The translations under genes were made by a program, and so were the position numbers. A stretch of 24,755 nucleotides of DNA, taken from positions 1 through 24,755 of the IMG/VR virus record IMGVR_UViG_3300005513_000324. One strand, 5' to 3'. Source of the stretch: a virus. The notes below the pieces were generated by a model. That model did no database searches. It was given only the letters and a program-made list of their open reading frames with translations, and was not told where the DNA came from. The number at the start of each line of letters is the position of its first letter. Positions within the stretch are counted from its first letter, which is position 1. Positions 7,891 to 14,345 of the stretch are shown here, in pieces.

Positions 7891-8607
7891 ATGCGTGAAT
7901 TGTCTCCCGCCCAGCGCCATAAAGCCCGCGTGCTGGCCGAGCAGGCTGCGGCCAGCGCGGAACCAGGTAGCCCGACCACCGGTTCGCAGTACGAGCTGCA
8001 GCTGTACCAGCTGGCCGAAGATCGCCGGCGCCTGCATGCGTTGCAGTCCGTTAAAAGCAAAATCGCCTTGAAGGCGCAACTATTGCCGAACTATCACGCC
8101 TGGGTCGATGGCGTGCTGGCGGCAGGGAAAGGCGGCCAGGACGATGTGTTTGCCACCGTCCTGGTCTGGTCTATCGATGCCGGCGAGTATGAGCGGGCCG
8201 TGCAGATGGCGCATTACGCGGTCACGCACAAGATGACCCTGCCGGACCAGTACAAGCGGGATATTCCGACCATGCTGGTCGACGAGTTCTCCGTCGCCTA
8301 TCTGCATGGGACATTGGCCGAGGATCCGGCGCTGGCGATCAAGGTGCTGGCCCTGATCGGCAATCTGACCGATAGCAGCGACGTGCCGGACCAGGCCCGC
8401 GCCAAGCTGTACAAGGCGCTGGGTTATGCGCAGCTGGTGCTGGCCGATGGCGACGACAACAAACGCGACCTGGCAGGTCAGGCGCGGGTCTACGCTCTGG
8501 CTGCCCATAGTTCCCTGCAGCACGCTTTGTCCCTGTTTCAAGGCGTGGGCGTCAAGAAAGATATTGAGATCCTTGAACGCCGCTTGAAGAAAGCGGAACA
8601 AGGTTAA
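7891..8607 (+). CDS. M: Terminase small/endonuclease subunit (P2 gpM-like)
   Basis: gpM works with gpP to recognise and cut cos DNA. The 238-residue protein begins with the family-typical LSPAQRHKARVLA segment and has the LPNYHAWVDGVL and DDVFATVLVWSIDAGEY blocks (about residues 66-105). It ends in a helical, Lys-rich tail. Length is close to P2 gpM (247). The ATG follows the N stop after one base, so translation is probably coupled. About 98 nt without a recognised gene separate it from L. Confidence 0.92.
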   Translation: MRELSPAQRHKARVLAEQAAASAEPGSPTTGSQYELQLYQLAEDRRRLHALQSVKSKIALKAQLLPNYHAWVDGVLAAGKGGQDDVFATVLVWSIDAGEYERAVQMAHYAVTHKMTLPDQYKRDIPTMLVDEFSVAYLHGTLAEDPALAIKVLALIGNLTDSSDVPDQARAKLYKALGYAQLVLADGDDNKRDLAGQARVYALAAHSSLQHALSLFQGVGVKKDIEILERRLKKAEQG

Positions 8608-8705
8608 ACGAGCACCCCCTGGCGCACGGCGGCGCGGGTCGATTACCAGTGCATTTGTCATCAAGGTATGACGCCCGCCCACCGCCGTTTTTTAAGAAAA
8701 TACTT

Positions 8706-9197
8706 ATGAGCTTTCTTGCTGTTGAACCTGCGACATCCATCCGTACAGAGCTGCCAGCTTCTTTCGTAGTGGAAAACGATAGTTTCTATGTCGATATCGA
8801 CTTGTCCCACTTGCGCGACGCGATGCGCCTGGATGGCACGGTGACCGATGTACGACTGCGGCAGGCGGTCATTGCCGCCATCCTGCATGTCAATAACGAG
8901 CTGGGCGACTGGAAATCTCAACGGGTCGCTGCGGGCTACGCGTCGCTGGCGGCAGTGCCGGCGGCACGCATCGACCGTGAAAGTATTCTCATTGCCCACT
9001 ACCGGCGCGCCGTCTACTGCACGGCGAAGGCGGATCTGATCGAGCGCTACCGGGACTACGACAGCACCGCGTCGTCGCTATCCGACAGGAAGATGATGGA
9101 AGCGCTGAATGCCGCACCCGGTGAGCAGCGGCGTAACGCCCATTGGGCCATTGCCGACATCATCGGCCGCACGCACCTGACCGTCGAGCTGATCTGA
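8706..9197 (+). CDS. L: Head completion protein (P2 gpL-like)
   Basis: gpL caps the portal after packaging and links the head to the tail. The 163-residue product (P2 gpL has 169) contains the family pattern DIDLSHLRDAMRLDGTVTD..LRQAVIAAILHVNNEL..W, and YRRAVYCTAKADLIERYRDYDST. The frame is open upstream to 8649, but the ATG at 8706 gives the normal N-terminus. Only a weak purine stretch precedes it, and a 13-codon frame at 8668-8709 overlaps the start as ATGA. Its TGA overlaps the ATG of X. Confidence 0.88.
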   Translation: MSFLAVEPATSIRTELPASFVVENDSFYVDIDLSHLRDAMRLDGTVTDVRLRQAVIAAILHVNNELGDWKSQRVAAGYASLAAVPAARIDRESILIAHYRRAVYCTAKADLIERYRDYDSTASSLSDRKMMEALNAAPGEQRRNAHWAIADIIGRTHLTVELI

Positions 9198-9406
9198 TGT
9201 TAGTGCGTGCCCAACAGCACGACACGGTCGATCTGCTGTGTTGGCGGCACCTGGGCGCCACCGCCAATGTGGTCGAAGCGGCGCTGGAAATGAATCCCGG
9301 CCTGGCCGACTATGGGCCGGTCCTGCCGCACGGCCTCCTTGTAAAACTGCCGGAACCTACTGCAACCCCCACTAAAACCGCCCAGGTCGTGAACCTCTGG
9401 GACTGA
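9197..9406 (+). CDS. X: Tail protein X (P2 gpX-like, LysM-type)
   Basis: This small tail protein has 69 residues; P2 gpX has 67. It has the LysM-like pattern of the family: an RAQQHDTVDLLCWRHLG opening, NVVEAALEMNPGLADYGPVLPHGLLVKLP, and a short tail ending NLWD. It is needed for tail assembly, acting near the baseplate (family knowledge). The ATG at 9197 shares its first base with the L stop codon. The open frame upstream to 9143 is read-through over L and is not used. Confidence 0.9.
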   Translation: MLVRAQQHDTVDLLCWRHLGATANVVEAALEMNPGLADYGPVLPHGLLVKLPEPTATPTKTAQVVNLWD

Positions 9407-9424
9407 AATCGGAGTATCCATTTT

Positions 9425-9781
9425 ATGGCAGAACCCAGCACCGCTACTCTTGTTGTTACCGCCGCCGCCGGCGTCGGGCTATCGTCCCTGTTTCCCGGGA
9501 TCGATGGCAATGCGCTGATCGGCGCTTTCGCCGGCGCCACGCTGGTGGCGATTTCCAGCAAAAATTTGCCTGTCCTGCAGCGCCTGGCCTATATGGTCAT
9601 CTCCCTGGCCATCGGCTACCTGGCCGCGCCCGAGGTAATCAACAATACGCCCTTGAAACAGTCGGGCGTGGCCGCCTTTGTAGCGTCAGCCGCGGCTATT
9701 GCGCTGACCCTGCACGGCATTGAGCTGATTCGGACCATCGAGCTGCCCGCCTGGATCCGCAAGGGAGGCGACCATGACTAA
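9425..9781 (+). CDS. Putative holin-type membrane protein
   Basis: This 118-residue protein sits at the first lysis position, between tail X and the endolysin. Hydrophobic segments lie at about residues 5-22 (TLVVTAAAGVGLSSLF), 30-45 (LIGAFAGATLVAI), 55-70 (YMVISLAIGYLAA) and 80-103, with a charged C-terminal tail. The sequence resembles the putative phage holins of betaproteobacterial P2-like phages. It probably permeabilises or depolarises the inner membrane at lysis onset. It occupies the place of P2 gpY but is not obviously homologous to it. GGAG upstream at about 10 nt serves as ribosome-binding site. The end overlaps the next gene by 8 nt. Confidence 0.7.
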   Translation: MAEPSTATLVVTAAAGVGLSSLFPGIDGNALIGAFAGATLVAISSKNLPVLQRLAYMVISLAIGYLAAPEVINNTPLKQSGVAAFVASAAAIALTLHGIELIRTIELPAWIRKGGDHD

Positions 9782-10043
9782 ATTCCTGACCATGCTGGCG
9801 CTGCTCTCCTATGCCAGCACCTGCATCCGGTTGCTGTGCTATCGACGCGGCCTGGCAAACCACCGCCTGCACATTTCCCTGGTGGCCTGGTTCCTGATTG
9901 TGGCAACCGGCACTTGCGCCCTGGAGATCCTGCTCGGTCACGGCCATCCCTCTTTCGGGCAGGCCGGCATTGCCTTGACGTTGTGCCTCCTGGTCTATCG
10001 CGCCCAGGGCAACGTTGCCAACATCATCAGGGGGATCCAATGA
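9774..10043 (+). CDS. Putative 3-TM holin/antiholin-type membrane protein
   Basis: This 89-residue protein has three hydrophobic stretches (about residues 3-20, 33-52 and 62-75), split by a basic loop (CYRRGLANHRLH). It matches the size and layout of the 3-TM phage holin family (Phage_holin_3_7-like). A strong AGGGAGG lies at 9762-9768. The start overlaps the end of the upstream membrane protein, and the stop overlaps the endolysin ATG by 4 nt. Paired small membrane proteins upstream of an endolysin usually act as holin and antiholin. Which is which cannot be read from sequence. Confidence 0.7.
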   Translation: MTKFLTMLALLSYASTCIRLLCYRRGLANHRLHISLVAWFLIVATGTCALEILLGHGHPSFGQAGIALTLCLLVYRAQGNVANIIRGIQ

Positions 10044-10495
10044 CGCCCATTACCGAGCATTTCACATTGGAAGAATTCACCCGTAGCGACACCGCCCGGA
10101 TCCTGGGCATCGTGAACGCCCCCAATTCGGCAATTGCCGCCAACCTGCGGCGCCTGGCGCGCTTTAATGAACTGGTGCGCCTGGAGCTGGGCGGCGCGGC
10201 GATGGTCATTTCCAGCGGCTATCGCTGCCCGGCCCTGAACCGGGCGGTCGGCGGCGCCGGCAACAGCGCGCACCTGGATGGCCTGGCCTGCGACTTTACG
10301 GCGCCGGCATTCGGCACACCGATGGAGATCTGCGAGAAGCTGGATAAATCCTATCTGCAGTTCGATCAGCTGATCTATGAGCGTTCCGGTTCTGCCATAT
10401 GGGTCCACCTGGGCATTGCGACAGAGGGTAAAACCCCGCGCCGCCAGGTGCTGACGATCGACAGCCGCGGGACACGGATCGGCTTATGGAAATGA
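10040..10495 (+). CDS. Endolysin, M15-family zinc peptidase (P2 gpK position)
   Basis: This enzyme cleaves peptidoglycan peptide cross-links for lysis. The 151-residue protein is a Peptidase_M15 (D-Ala-D-Ala carboxypeptidase-like) domain. It opens with ITEHFTLEEFTRSDTA, then SSGYRCPALNRAVGG (about 58-72). Predicted zinc ligands and catalytic residues are H78 (SAHLDG), D85 (ACDF), E114 (LIYE) and H123 (WVHLG). No signal peptide is visible, so export depends on the holin. It stands where P2 has the glycosidase-type gpK, so the same lysis slot is filled by a different enzyme class. The ATG overlaps the upstream gene, and its end overlaps lysB by 10 nt. Confidence 0.88.
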   Translation: MTPITEHFTLEEFTRSDTARILGIVNAPNSAIAANLRRLARFNELVRLELGGAAMVISSGYRCPALNRAVGGAGNSAHLDGLACDFTAPAFGTPMEICEKLDKSYLQFDQLIYERSGSAIWVHLGIATEGKTPRRQVLTIDSRGTRIGLWK

Positions 10496-10908
10496 TCGTT
10501 AAAAGCCTGATATCAGCCTTGCTCGTCGGCGCCGTGGGCCTGGTGATTTATGTTCAGTATAACGGCCTGAAAGTGGCACAAGACCGGATCCGACAGGTAG
10601 AACAAGAGTCACGCGACCGCGCCGACACCATCAAGACCTTGATGGAAACGGCGACCAGGAACAGACGAGCCGCGGCCAGGCTGCAGGGCGACCGCAACAG
10701 CATTGCCGCTACACTTACCGAACGGGAGAACCTGATTGCAAACCTTTTACAAGATAACCCCCAGGTACGTACTTGGTTTGACGCTCCTTTGCCTGACGCT
10801 ATTGCCCGGTTGCGCGAGCGTCCCGCCGCCACCGGCGCCTCAGCTTACGCTGAACGCCTGCCCGGCGGTGACGCGCTGCCAGCTACCGGCAGCGGCACCC
10901 AGGACTAA
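10486..10908 (+). CDS. lysB: LysB / Rz-like inner-membrane spanin
   Basis: i-spanins bridge to an outer-membrane lipoprotein to complete lysis. The 140-residue protein has one N-terminal membrane anchor (about 7-24, LISALLVGAVGLVIYVQY), then a long charged helix likely to form a coiled coil (28-85), then the QDNPQVRTWFDAPLPDAIARL segment typical of LysB. It ends in a low-complexity tail. Starts at 10486 or at 10492 (Met3, overlapping the endolysin TGA as ATGA) are both possible. Its second half overlaps the lysC frame, the usual Rz/Rz1 nesting. Confidence 0.85.
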   Translation: MEMIVKSLISALLVGAVGLVIYVQYNGLKVAQDRIRQVEQESRDRADTIKTLMETATRNRRAAARLQGDRNSIAATLTERENLIANLLQDNPQVRTWFDAPLPDAIARLRERPAATGASAYAERLPGGDALPATGSGTQD

Positions 10909-11026
10909 CGGCGCCTTGAATCTCGCCCTGGAGCGTGCAGAAGCGGCGTGGGCGGTGTGCGCCGCCGAGGTCGATATGGTCTACTTTTGCCAACAGGAAG
11001 CCGATGTACAAGCCCCAAAGCCTTAG
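10736..11026 (+). CDS. lysC: LysC / Rz1-like outer-membrane lipoprotein, nested in lysB
   Basis: This is a lipoprotein in another frame, starting inside lysB. From the TTG at 10736 the product has 96 residues: a basic n-region (K6, R10), a hydrophobic core LGLTLLCLTLL, and a lipobox LPGC with Cys26. A proline-rich stretch (SVPPPPAP) follows, typical of o-spanins. A second TTG at 10778 would remove the positive charges, so 10736 is preferred. There is no ATG or GTG start in front of the lipobox. The gene runs past the end of lysB and overlaps R by 23 nt. It should pair with LysB across the periplasm. Confidence 0.78.
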   Translation: MQTFYKITPRYVLGLTLLCLTLLPGCASVPPPPAPQLTLNACPAVTRCQLPAAAPRTNGALNLALERAEAAWAVCAAEVDMVYFCQQEADVQAPKP

Positions 11027-11492
11027 AGCGCATTTGAAGGCGGCGATTGCCGACCTGACGCGCAACCCCGACAAGCTGCTGATATTTGCCGATGAGGGCA
11101 ATACTGTGGCGACCGGCACCAACTCGTTGTCGTTTGAGTACCGCTACAAGCTCGATATCATCATTACCGACTACAGCGGCGACGCCGATGCCGTCATGGT
11201 GGCGCTGCTGGCGTGGGTCCAGATCCATCAGCGCGATCTGCTGGACAATGCGGAACTGCGCAAGACCGGCATCGGTTTTAATGTCGATTTCAACAATCAC
11301 GAAACGATTGATCTGTCGATCAAGCTGGCGCTCACTGAGCGTGTCGTGGTGAAACAGGCCGGCGCCGGCCGGCTGGAGGTGCGGCATCTGGCAGAACCGC
11401 AGCTGACCCCAGCCTATGCCGACGCGTTCTGGCAGGCTTACGCGGGGGAGTCTCTCATTGCTGAGTGGCACATGCCGGCCGATCCAGCATGA
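11004..11492 (+). CDS. R: Tail completion protein (P2 gpR-like)
   Basis: gpR finishes the tail so that heads can be joined. The 162-residue protein (P2 gpR has 155) starts MYKPQSLRAHL and continues with FEYRYKLDIIITDYSGDADAVMVALLAWVQIHQRDLL, a block characteristic of the family. AGGAAG at 10995-11000 is a good ribosome-binding site for the ATG at 11004. The open frame extends upstream to 10935 inside lysC, but that part is not needed. Its stop overlaps the S start as ATGA. Confidence 0.9.
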   Translation: MYKPQSLRAHLKAAIADLTRNPDKLLIFADEGNTVATGTNSLSFEYRYKLDIIITDYSGDADAVMVALLAWVQIHQRDLLDNAELRKTGIGFNVDFNNHETIDLSIKLALTERVVVKQAGAGRLEVRHLAEPQLTPAYADAFWQAYAGESLIAEWHMPADPA

Positions 11493-11956
11493 CGGACGAT
11501 CTGCGCGCCATCGAGCAATGGGCCGGCGCACTGCTGGCAAAGCTGCAGCCTGGTCAGCGCCGGGTTGTTACGCGCAAGATCGCCCAGGAGTTGCGCCGCA
11601 GCCAGGCGCAGCGTATCGCGAACCAGCAGGCGCCGGACGGTGCACCCTATACGGCCAGAAAGCAGCGCAAGGATCTGCGCGGCAAAAAGGGGAGAATCAA
11701 ACGGCAGAAGGCGGCGATGTTCAATAAGGTGCGCACCACCAAATTTCTTAGAACCACGCAGGACGAAAACCAGCTTTCGGTCGGTTTCTTTGGGCGCGTG
11801 GCGCGGATCGCCCGCGTGCACCAGGATGGTCTCACCGACAAGGTCGCAAAGAAAGGACCGGAATATCGCTATCCGGCCCGGCCCTTACTTGGTTTTAGTG
11901 CTGGCGACCAGGCGTTGATTCGTGACGCATTGCTGCGTCATATAGGATCATTTTGA
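11489..11956 (+). CDS. S: Tail completion protein (P2 gpS-like)
   Basis: This tail completion protein has 155 residues (P2 gpS has 150). Family features are the N-terminal DDLRAIEQWAGALLAKL helix, RIANQQAPDGAPYTARKQRK, the basic GKKGRIK segment, and the C-terminal YPARPLLGFSAGDQALIRD. The start at 11489 is chosen for the ATGA overlap with R. Its last 19 nt overlap, tail to tail, the 3' end of the leftward HEPN gene. S is therefore intact at the left edge of the inserted cargo. Confidence 0.92.
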   Translation: MTDDLRAIEQWAGALLAKLQPGQRRVVTRKIAQELRRSQAQRIANQQAPDGAPYTARKQRKDLRGKKGRIKRQKAAMFNKVRTTKFLRTTQDENQLSVGFFGRVARIARVHQDGLTDKVAKKGPEYRYPARPLLGFSAGDQALIRDALLRHIGSF

Positions 11957-12534
11957 ATAGCTATTCTCTCTCGGTATGCGTATTCGATGAGATCCCGCAG
12001 CAACTCCAACAGCCCCGACCATGGAAACCCATCGAAGGGCTTGCCGTGCGCGAGATCATTTCTAATACTGGCTAGGCTTGGATGCCTCTTACCTAATATT
12101 GTCGGTACTGCTGCACCGCCAACGCGCCGAATCATCGCAATCTTGTCGTCGGTCAGATTATCTTTATCGACCATATATTTCAATAAATCATTGAAGTGTA
12201 TGGAATCGTTTTTGCGTTTAACCTCGTTGCCATAACAATCCCTTAGTGCCATTTCCAGCGCTGAAAATGCCACGAGTTCACCGGCTTTGATGAGGTCTGC
12301 ATCGAACCAGGAAAGAATATGTAATTTCTGTGCACGCTCAAATTTACCAGTTACGATCAATGGTACATTCGGGTGTAAACTGAATTGAATAAAGAATGCG
12401 CGCCATTCGGCGAAATTGCTAAAGGACAAAAACGCGACGGGATTTCCTGGTGTTGGCCAAATCAACATGTGCGAATCCGCAATGTGATCGGCAATTTCAT
12501 CTATGGAAGCTAAAAAACTTTCATCAAGGGCCAT
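11938..12534 (-). CDS. HEPN-domain protein (putative RNase), prophage cargo
   Basis: I do not recognise the whole protein, but its C-terminal half looks like a HEPN domain. A helix ELVAFSALEMALRDCYG (about 86-102) is followed by FNDLLKYMV, a helix after K131, and SIRNDLAHG with R158-NDLA-H163. This is the Rx4-6H (RNxxxH) motif that forms the metal-independent RNase site in HEPN toxins and abortive-infection proteins. Residues 1-80 are a separate alpha/beta-looking domain of unknown function. The gene is visibly AT-richer than the structural genes, lies antisense to the late operon, and overlaps the 3' end of S by 19 nt. No clear ribosome-binding site is seen. Transcription opposite to late genes suggests expression in the lysogen. 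RNase activity and a defence role are inferred. Confidence 0.65.
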   Translation of the reverse strand: MALDESFLASIDEIADHIADSHMLIWPTPGNPVAFLSFSNFAEWRAFFIQFSLHPNVPLIVTGKFERAQKLHILSWFDADLIKAGELVAFSALEMALRDCYGNEVKRKNDSIHFNDLLKYMVDKDNLTDDKIAMIRRVGGAAVPTILGKRHPSLASIRNDLAHGKPFDGFPWSGLLELLRDLIEYAYRERIAIQNDPI

Positions 12535-12679
12535 ATAGGATTAGATCGCGATATGTATGGGAAAGAGCTTAGGATGTTTTTGCACCTGAAGCCAACTACG
12601 CCAGAAAAACTTAATTACGCACATTGTAGTTGAATGTAATTTAAACTAAAGACCCACTCACTGCTAGCAGGGGCAACCT
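12535..12679. promoter_or_regulatory. Divergent AT-rich control region of the HEPN and TraB genes
   Basis: This 145-base AT-rich gap lies between two divergent cargo genes, so it should carry promoters for both. The best rightward candidate is a TTAATT -35-like box near 12609 with a TGTAAT -10-like box 18 nt further on. AGGGG just upstream of 12680 can serve the TraB-family gene. No operator repeat is obvious. Confidence 0.35.
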
Positions 12680-13417
12680 ATGTATTTTCATTTCACGGGC
12701 ACAAATGTCCGGTTGCTTGGTTCTTTGCATGGGTTTCCCCTGGCTAAACCAGATTTGCCAACTTGGGTATCAGATGCGTATGAATGGTCTGAGTCTGTTG
12801 TTTTTGAATCAGATCCCCCGACATTGCTGGACTTCTGTAGGGCTCAAGATGGCATTGGTCTACAGAATAAGATATCCGCAGACATTTACGCTGAGCTTGA
12901 GAAATTCTGGCCATCTTCCGGTCCGGTTTCGCCTCTTAGCGAACTACATCCTTGGGCCGCAAGATTGTTCGCACCGGCGTTTCTTGTGCAGAAAGTTGAC
13001 GGTGTGGAGGCTCGTTTTCTTCGATCGGCAATCGAACATTCAAAGGCAATTCAATTCTTGGAAACAGCACAAGATGTGGCGCGAGCATTCGACTCAATCC
13101 CCTTGGCCGAGATACAAGCAGATCTGAAAAATCTCGTTTCGGATTTGTCCGGACCTCAGCGAGTGTTAACTCAAATGCACAGTGCTTGGCTAACTCGAGA
13201 TCTGGAAGCCTTTTGGCTTGTTGCAAGCAAATTGCCGATGATGAAGTTTCCTGGAGCTCGAAACGCTGTGCTTGATTCTCGAAATCTTGCGTGGGTTCCT
13301 CCAATTCGTCAGATACTTGGAAGTACCAAGCGGACACTCATTGTTGTAGGGGCCTTGCATCTTTGTGGTCCTGGTAATCTCATTGACCTGCTTGCTTGCA
13401 ATTTAGAACAGATTTAA
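12680..13417 (+). CDS. TraB/GumN (TIKI-like) family protein, prophage cargo
   Basis: This 245-residue protein begins with a strand followed by GSLHGFP (G14-x-x-H17), and ends with IVVGALHLCGPGNLIDLL (G224-x-x-H227). These two GX2H motifs, with a conserved acidic residue after the first (E43 in VVFESD) and an Arg-Asn pair (RNLAW) in between, define the TraB/GumN/TIKI clan, whose animal members are metalloproteases. No signal peptide or membrane anchor is seen, unlike many GumN relatives, so it is probably cytoplasmic. The gene is AT-rich like its divergent HEPN neighbour and unlike the phage structural genes, indicating separate acquisition. A strong terminator follows. The function in this phage is unknown; protease activity is inferred from the motif residues only. 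Confidence 0.72.
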   Translation: MYFHFTGTNVRLLGSLHGFPLAKPDLPTWVSDAYEWSESVVFESDPPTLLDFCRAQDGIGLQNKISADIYAELEKFWPSSGPVSPLSELHPWAARLFAPAFLVQKVDGVEARFLRSAIEHSKAIQFLETAQDVARAFDSIPLAEIQADLKNLVSDLSGPQRVLTQMHSAWLTRDLEAFWLVASKLPMMKFPGARNAVLDSRNLAWVPPIRQILGSTKRTLIVVGALHLCGPGNLIDLLACNLEQI

Positions 13418-13437
13418 GCAGGTGACCAACCCTATCG

Positions 13438-13460
13438 TATTGTCGTATTAATCGACAATA
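13438..13460. repeat. 8-bp inverted repeat abutting the terminator
   Basis: TATTGTCG (13438-13445) and CGACAATA (13453-13460) form a perfect 8-bp stem with a 7-nt AT-rich loop. It ends one base before the terminator hairpin. It may reinforce termination or be an operator; no other copy was noticed in the window. Confidence 0.5.
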
Positions 13461-13486
13461 AAAAAGGCACTGTCCAGTGCCTTTTT
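13461..13486. terminator. Bidirectional rho-independent terminator
   Basis: AAAAAGGCACTG and CAGTGCCTTTTT form a 12-bp perfect palindromic stem around a 2-base centre, with T-runs on both strands. It lies between convergent genes (TraB-family on plus, ending 13417; methyltransferase on minus, ending 13503), so it can stop transcription from both sides. Confidence 0.9.
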
Positions 13487-13502
13487 AGTTAAAACAGTGA
13501 GC

Positions 13503-14345
13503 CTATATTGATCTGATTAGATGTCTTGCGATCCACTGCGCGACTTGCGGCACAACGGCATTTCCGGCAGCATGAGTTTCCGCAAAGTTGGCCGCATCCA
13601 GTCCCCTGCAAAGCCCATGATCGTCAACCGTTCGCTGCCGATTAACCATCTGATTCCAGCCGTCGCCGGCAGCGACGAGGCCCGAACCGCTGATATCAAT
13701 CTGTCCGGCAGAACTCCCTGATAGAAGGGTAGGATGTGCCCATGCGGTGATTTCGACGGGGTATTCTGTCGGGCGCGGCGGGCCTGAAAACGTTCCCACT
13801 GGAGCGGTGTCAGCCAGCAGCTCAAGGGGAGGGTGTTTGCCAAGACCTGCGACCATGAAAACTCTTCTGCGACGCGTGGGGACTCCGAAATATTGAGCAT
13901 TAAGCACTCGCCAGCATCCCAGATACCCGCATTCGGCAAGGGCAGCGATGACTGTCTGGAAGTCTTCGCCATGGTTGCTATTGAGGAGCCCCGTGACGTT
14001 CTCAAGCACCAGCCATTGGGGCCGAAGCTCGTTGATGATGCGGATGACTTCGAAGAAAAGGCCAGTGCGACTGCCGGCGAGTCCGCGCCGCTTGCCCATG
14101 GCGCTAACGTCCTGGCAGGGGAAGCCGCCGGTGATGACGTCGACGCGGCTGAGGTTGCTTGCGCCGCAGAGGCGGACATCGTCGTATTGCGCGGCTTGTG
14201 GAAAGCGGTCCCTGAGGACCGCCCGGCAGATGGGATCGATTTCGACTTGCCATGCGGTGGTAAAACCGGCGTTTTCGAATCCGAGATCGAAGCCGCCGAT
14301 GCCGGCGAACAGACTACCGATGGTTGGTTTTTGCTTGACATACAT
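13503..14345 (-). CDS. C5-cytosine DNA methyltransferase
   Basis: This enzyme transfers a methyl group from SAM to cytosine in DNA. Motifs in order are: I, SLFAGIGGFDLGFE (11-24); IV, GGFPCQDVS with catalytic Cys77; VI, LVLENV (113-118, ENV); VIII, RRRRVFMV (158-165); and X, GNAVVPQVA (261-269). The region between VIII and X (about 166-255) must hold the target-recognition domain and is short. The usual motif IX pattern is not obvious. At 280 residues it is smaller than Dcm (about 470). No restriction endonuclease gene lies nearby, so it is an orphan that may protect phage DNA or alter regulation. Its ATG lies inside com (32-nt overlap) without a clear Shine-Dalgarno sequence, suggesting Com-dependent translation. 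Confidence 0.92.
   Translation of the reverse strand: MYVKQKPTIGSLFAGIGGFDLGFENAGFTTAWQVEIDPICRAVLRDRFPQAAQYDDVRLCGASNLSRVDVITGGFPCQDVSAMGKRRGLAGSRTGLFFEVIRIINELRPQWLVLENVTGLLNSNHGEDFQTVIAALAECGYLGCWRVLNAQYFGVPTRRRRVFMVAGLGKHPPLELLADTAPVGTFSGPPRPTEYPVEITAWAHPTLLSGSSAGQIDISGSGLVAAGDGWNQMVNRQRTVDDHGLCRGLDAANFAETHAAGNAVVPQVAQWIARHLIRSI

Noticed and set aside
10905-11540. A 211-codon minus-strand frame opposite R
   Set aside because: It lies antisense to gpR and to lysC, has no recognisable domain, and R has family sequence, a good ribosome-binding site and coupling to S.
13517-14341. A 274-codon open frame on the minus strand inside the methyltransferase gene
   Set aside because: It is a same-strand alternative frame, Ser/Ala/Pro-rich with no motif, while the other frame carries all core C5 methyltransferase motifs.
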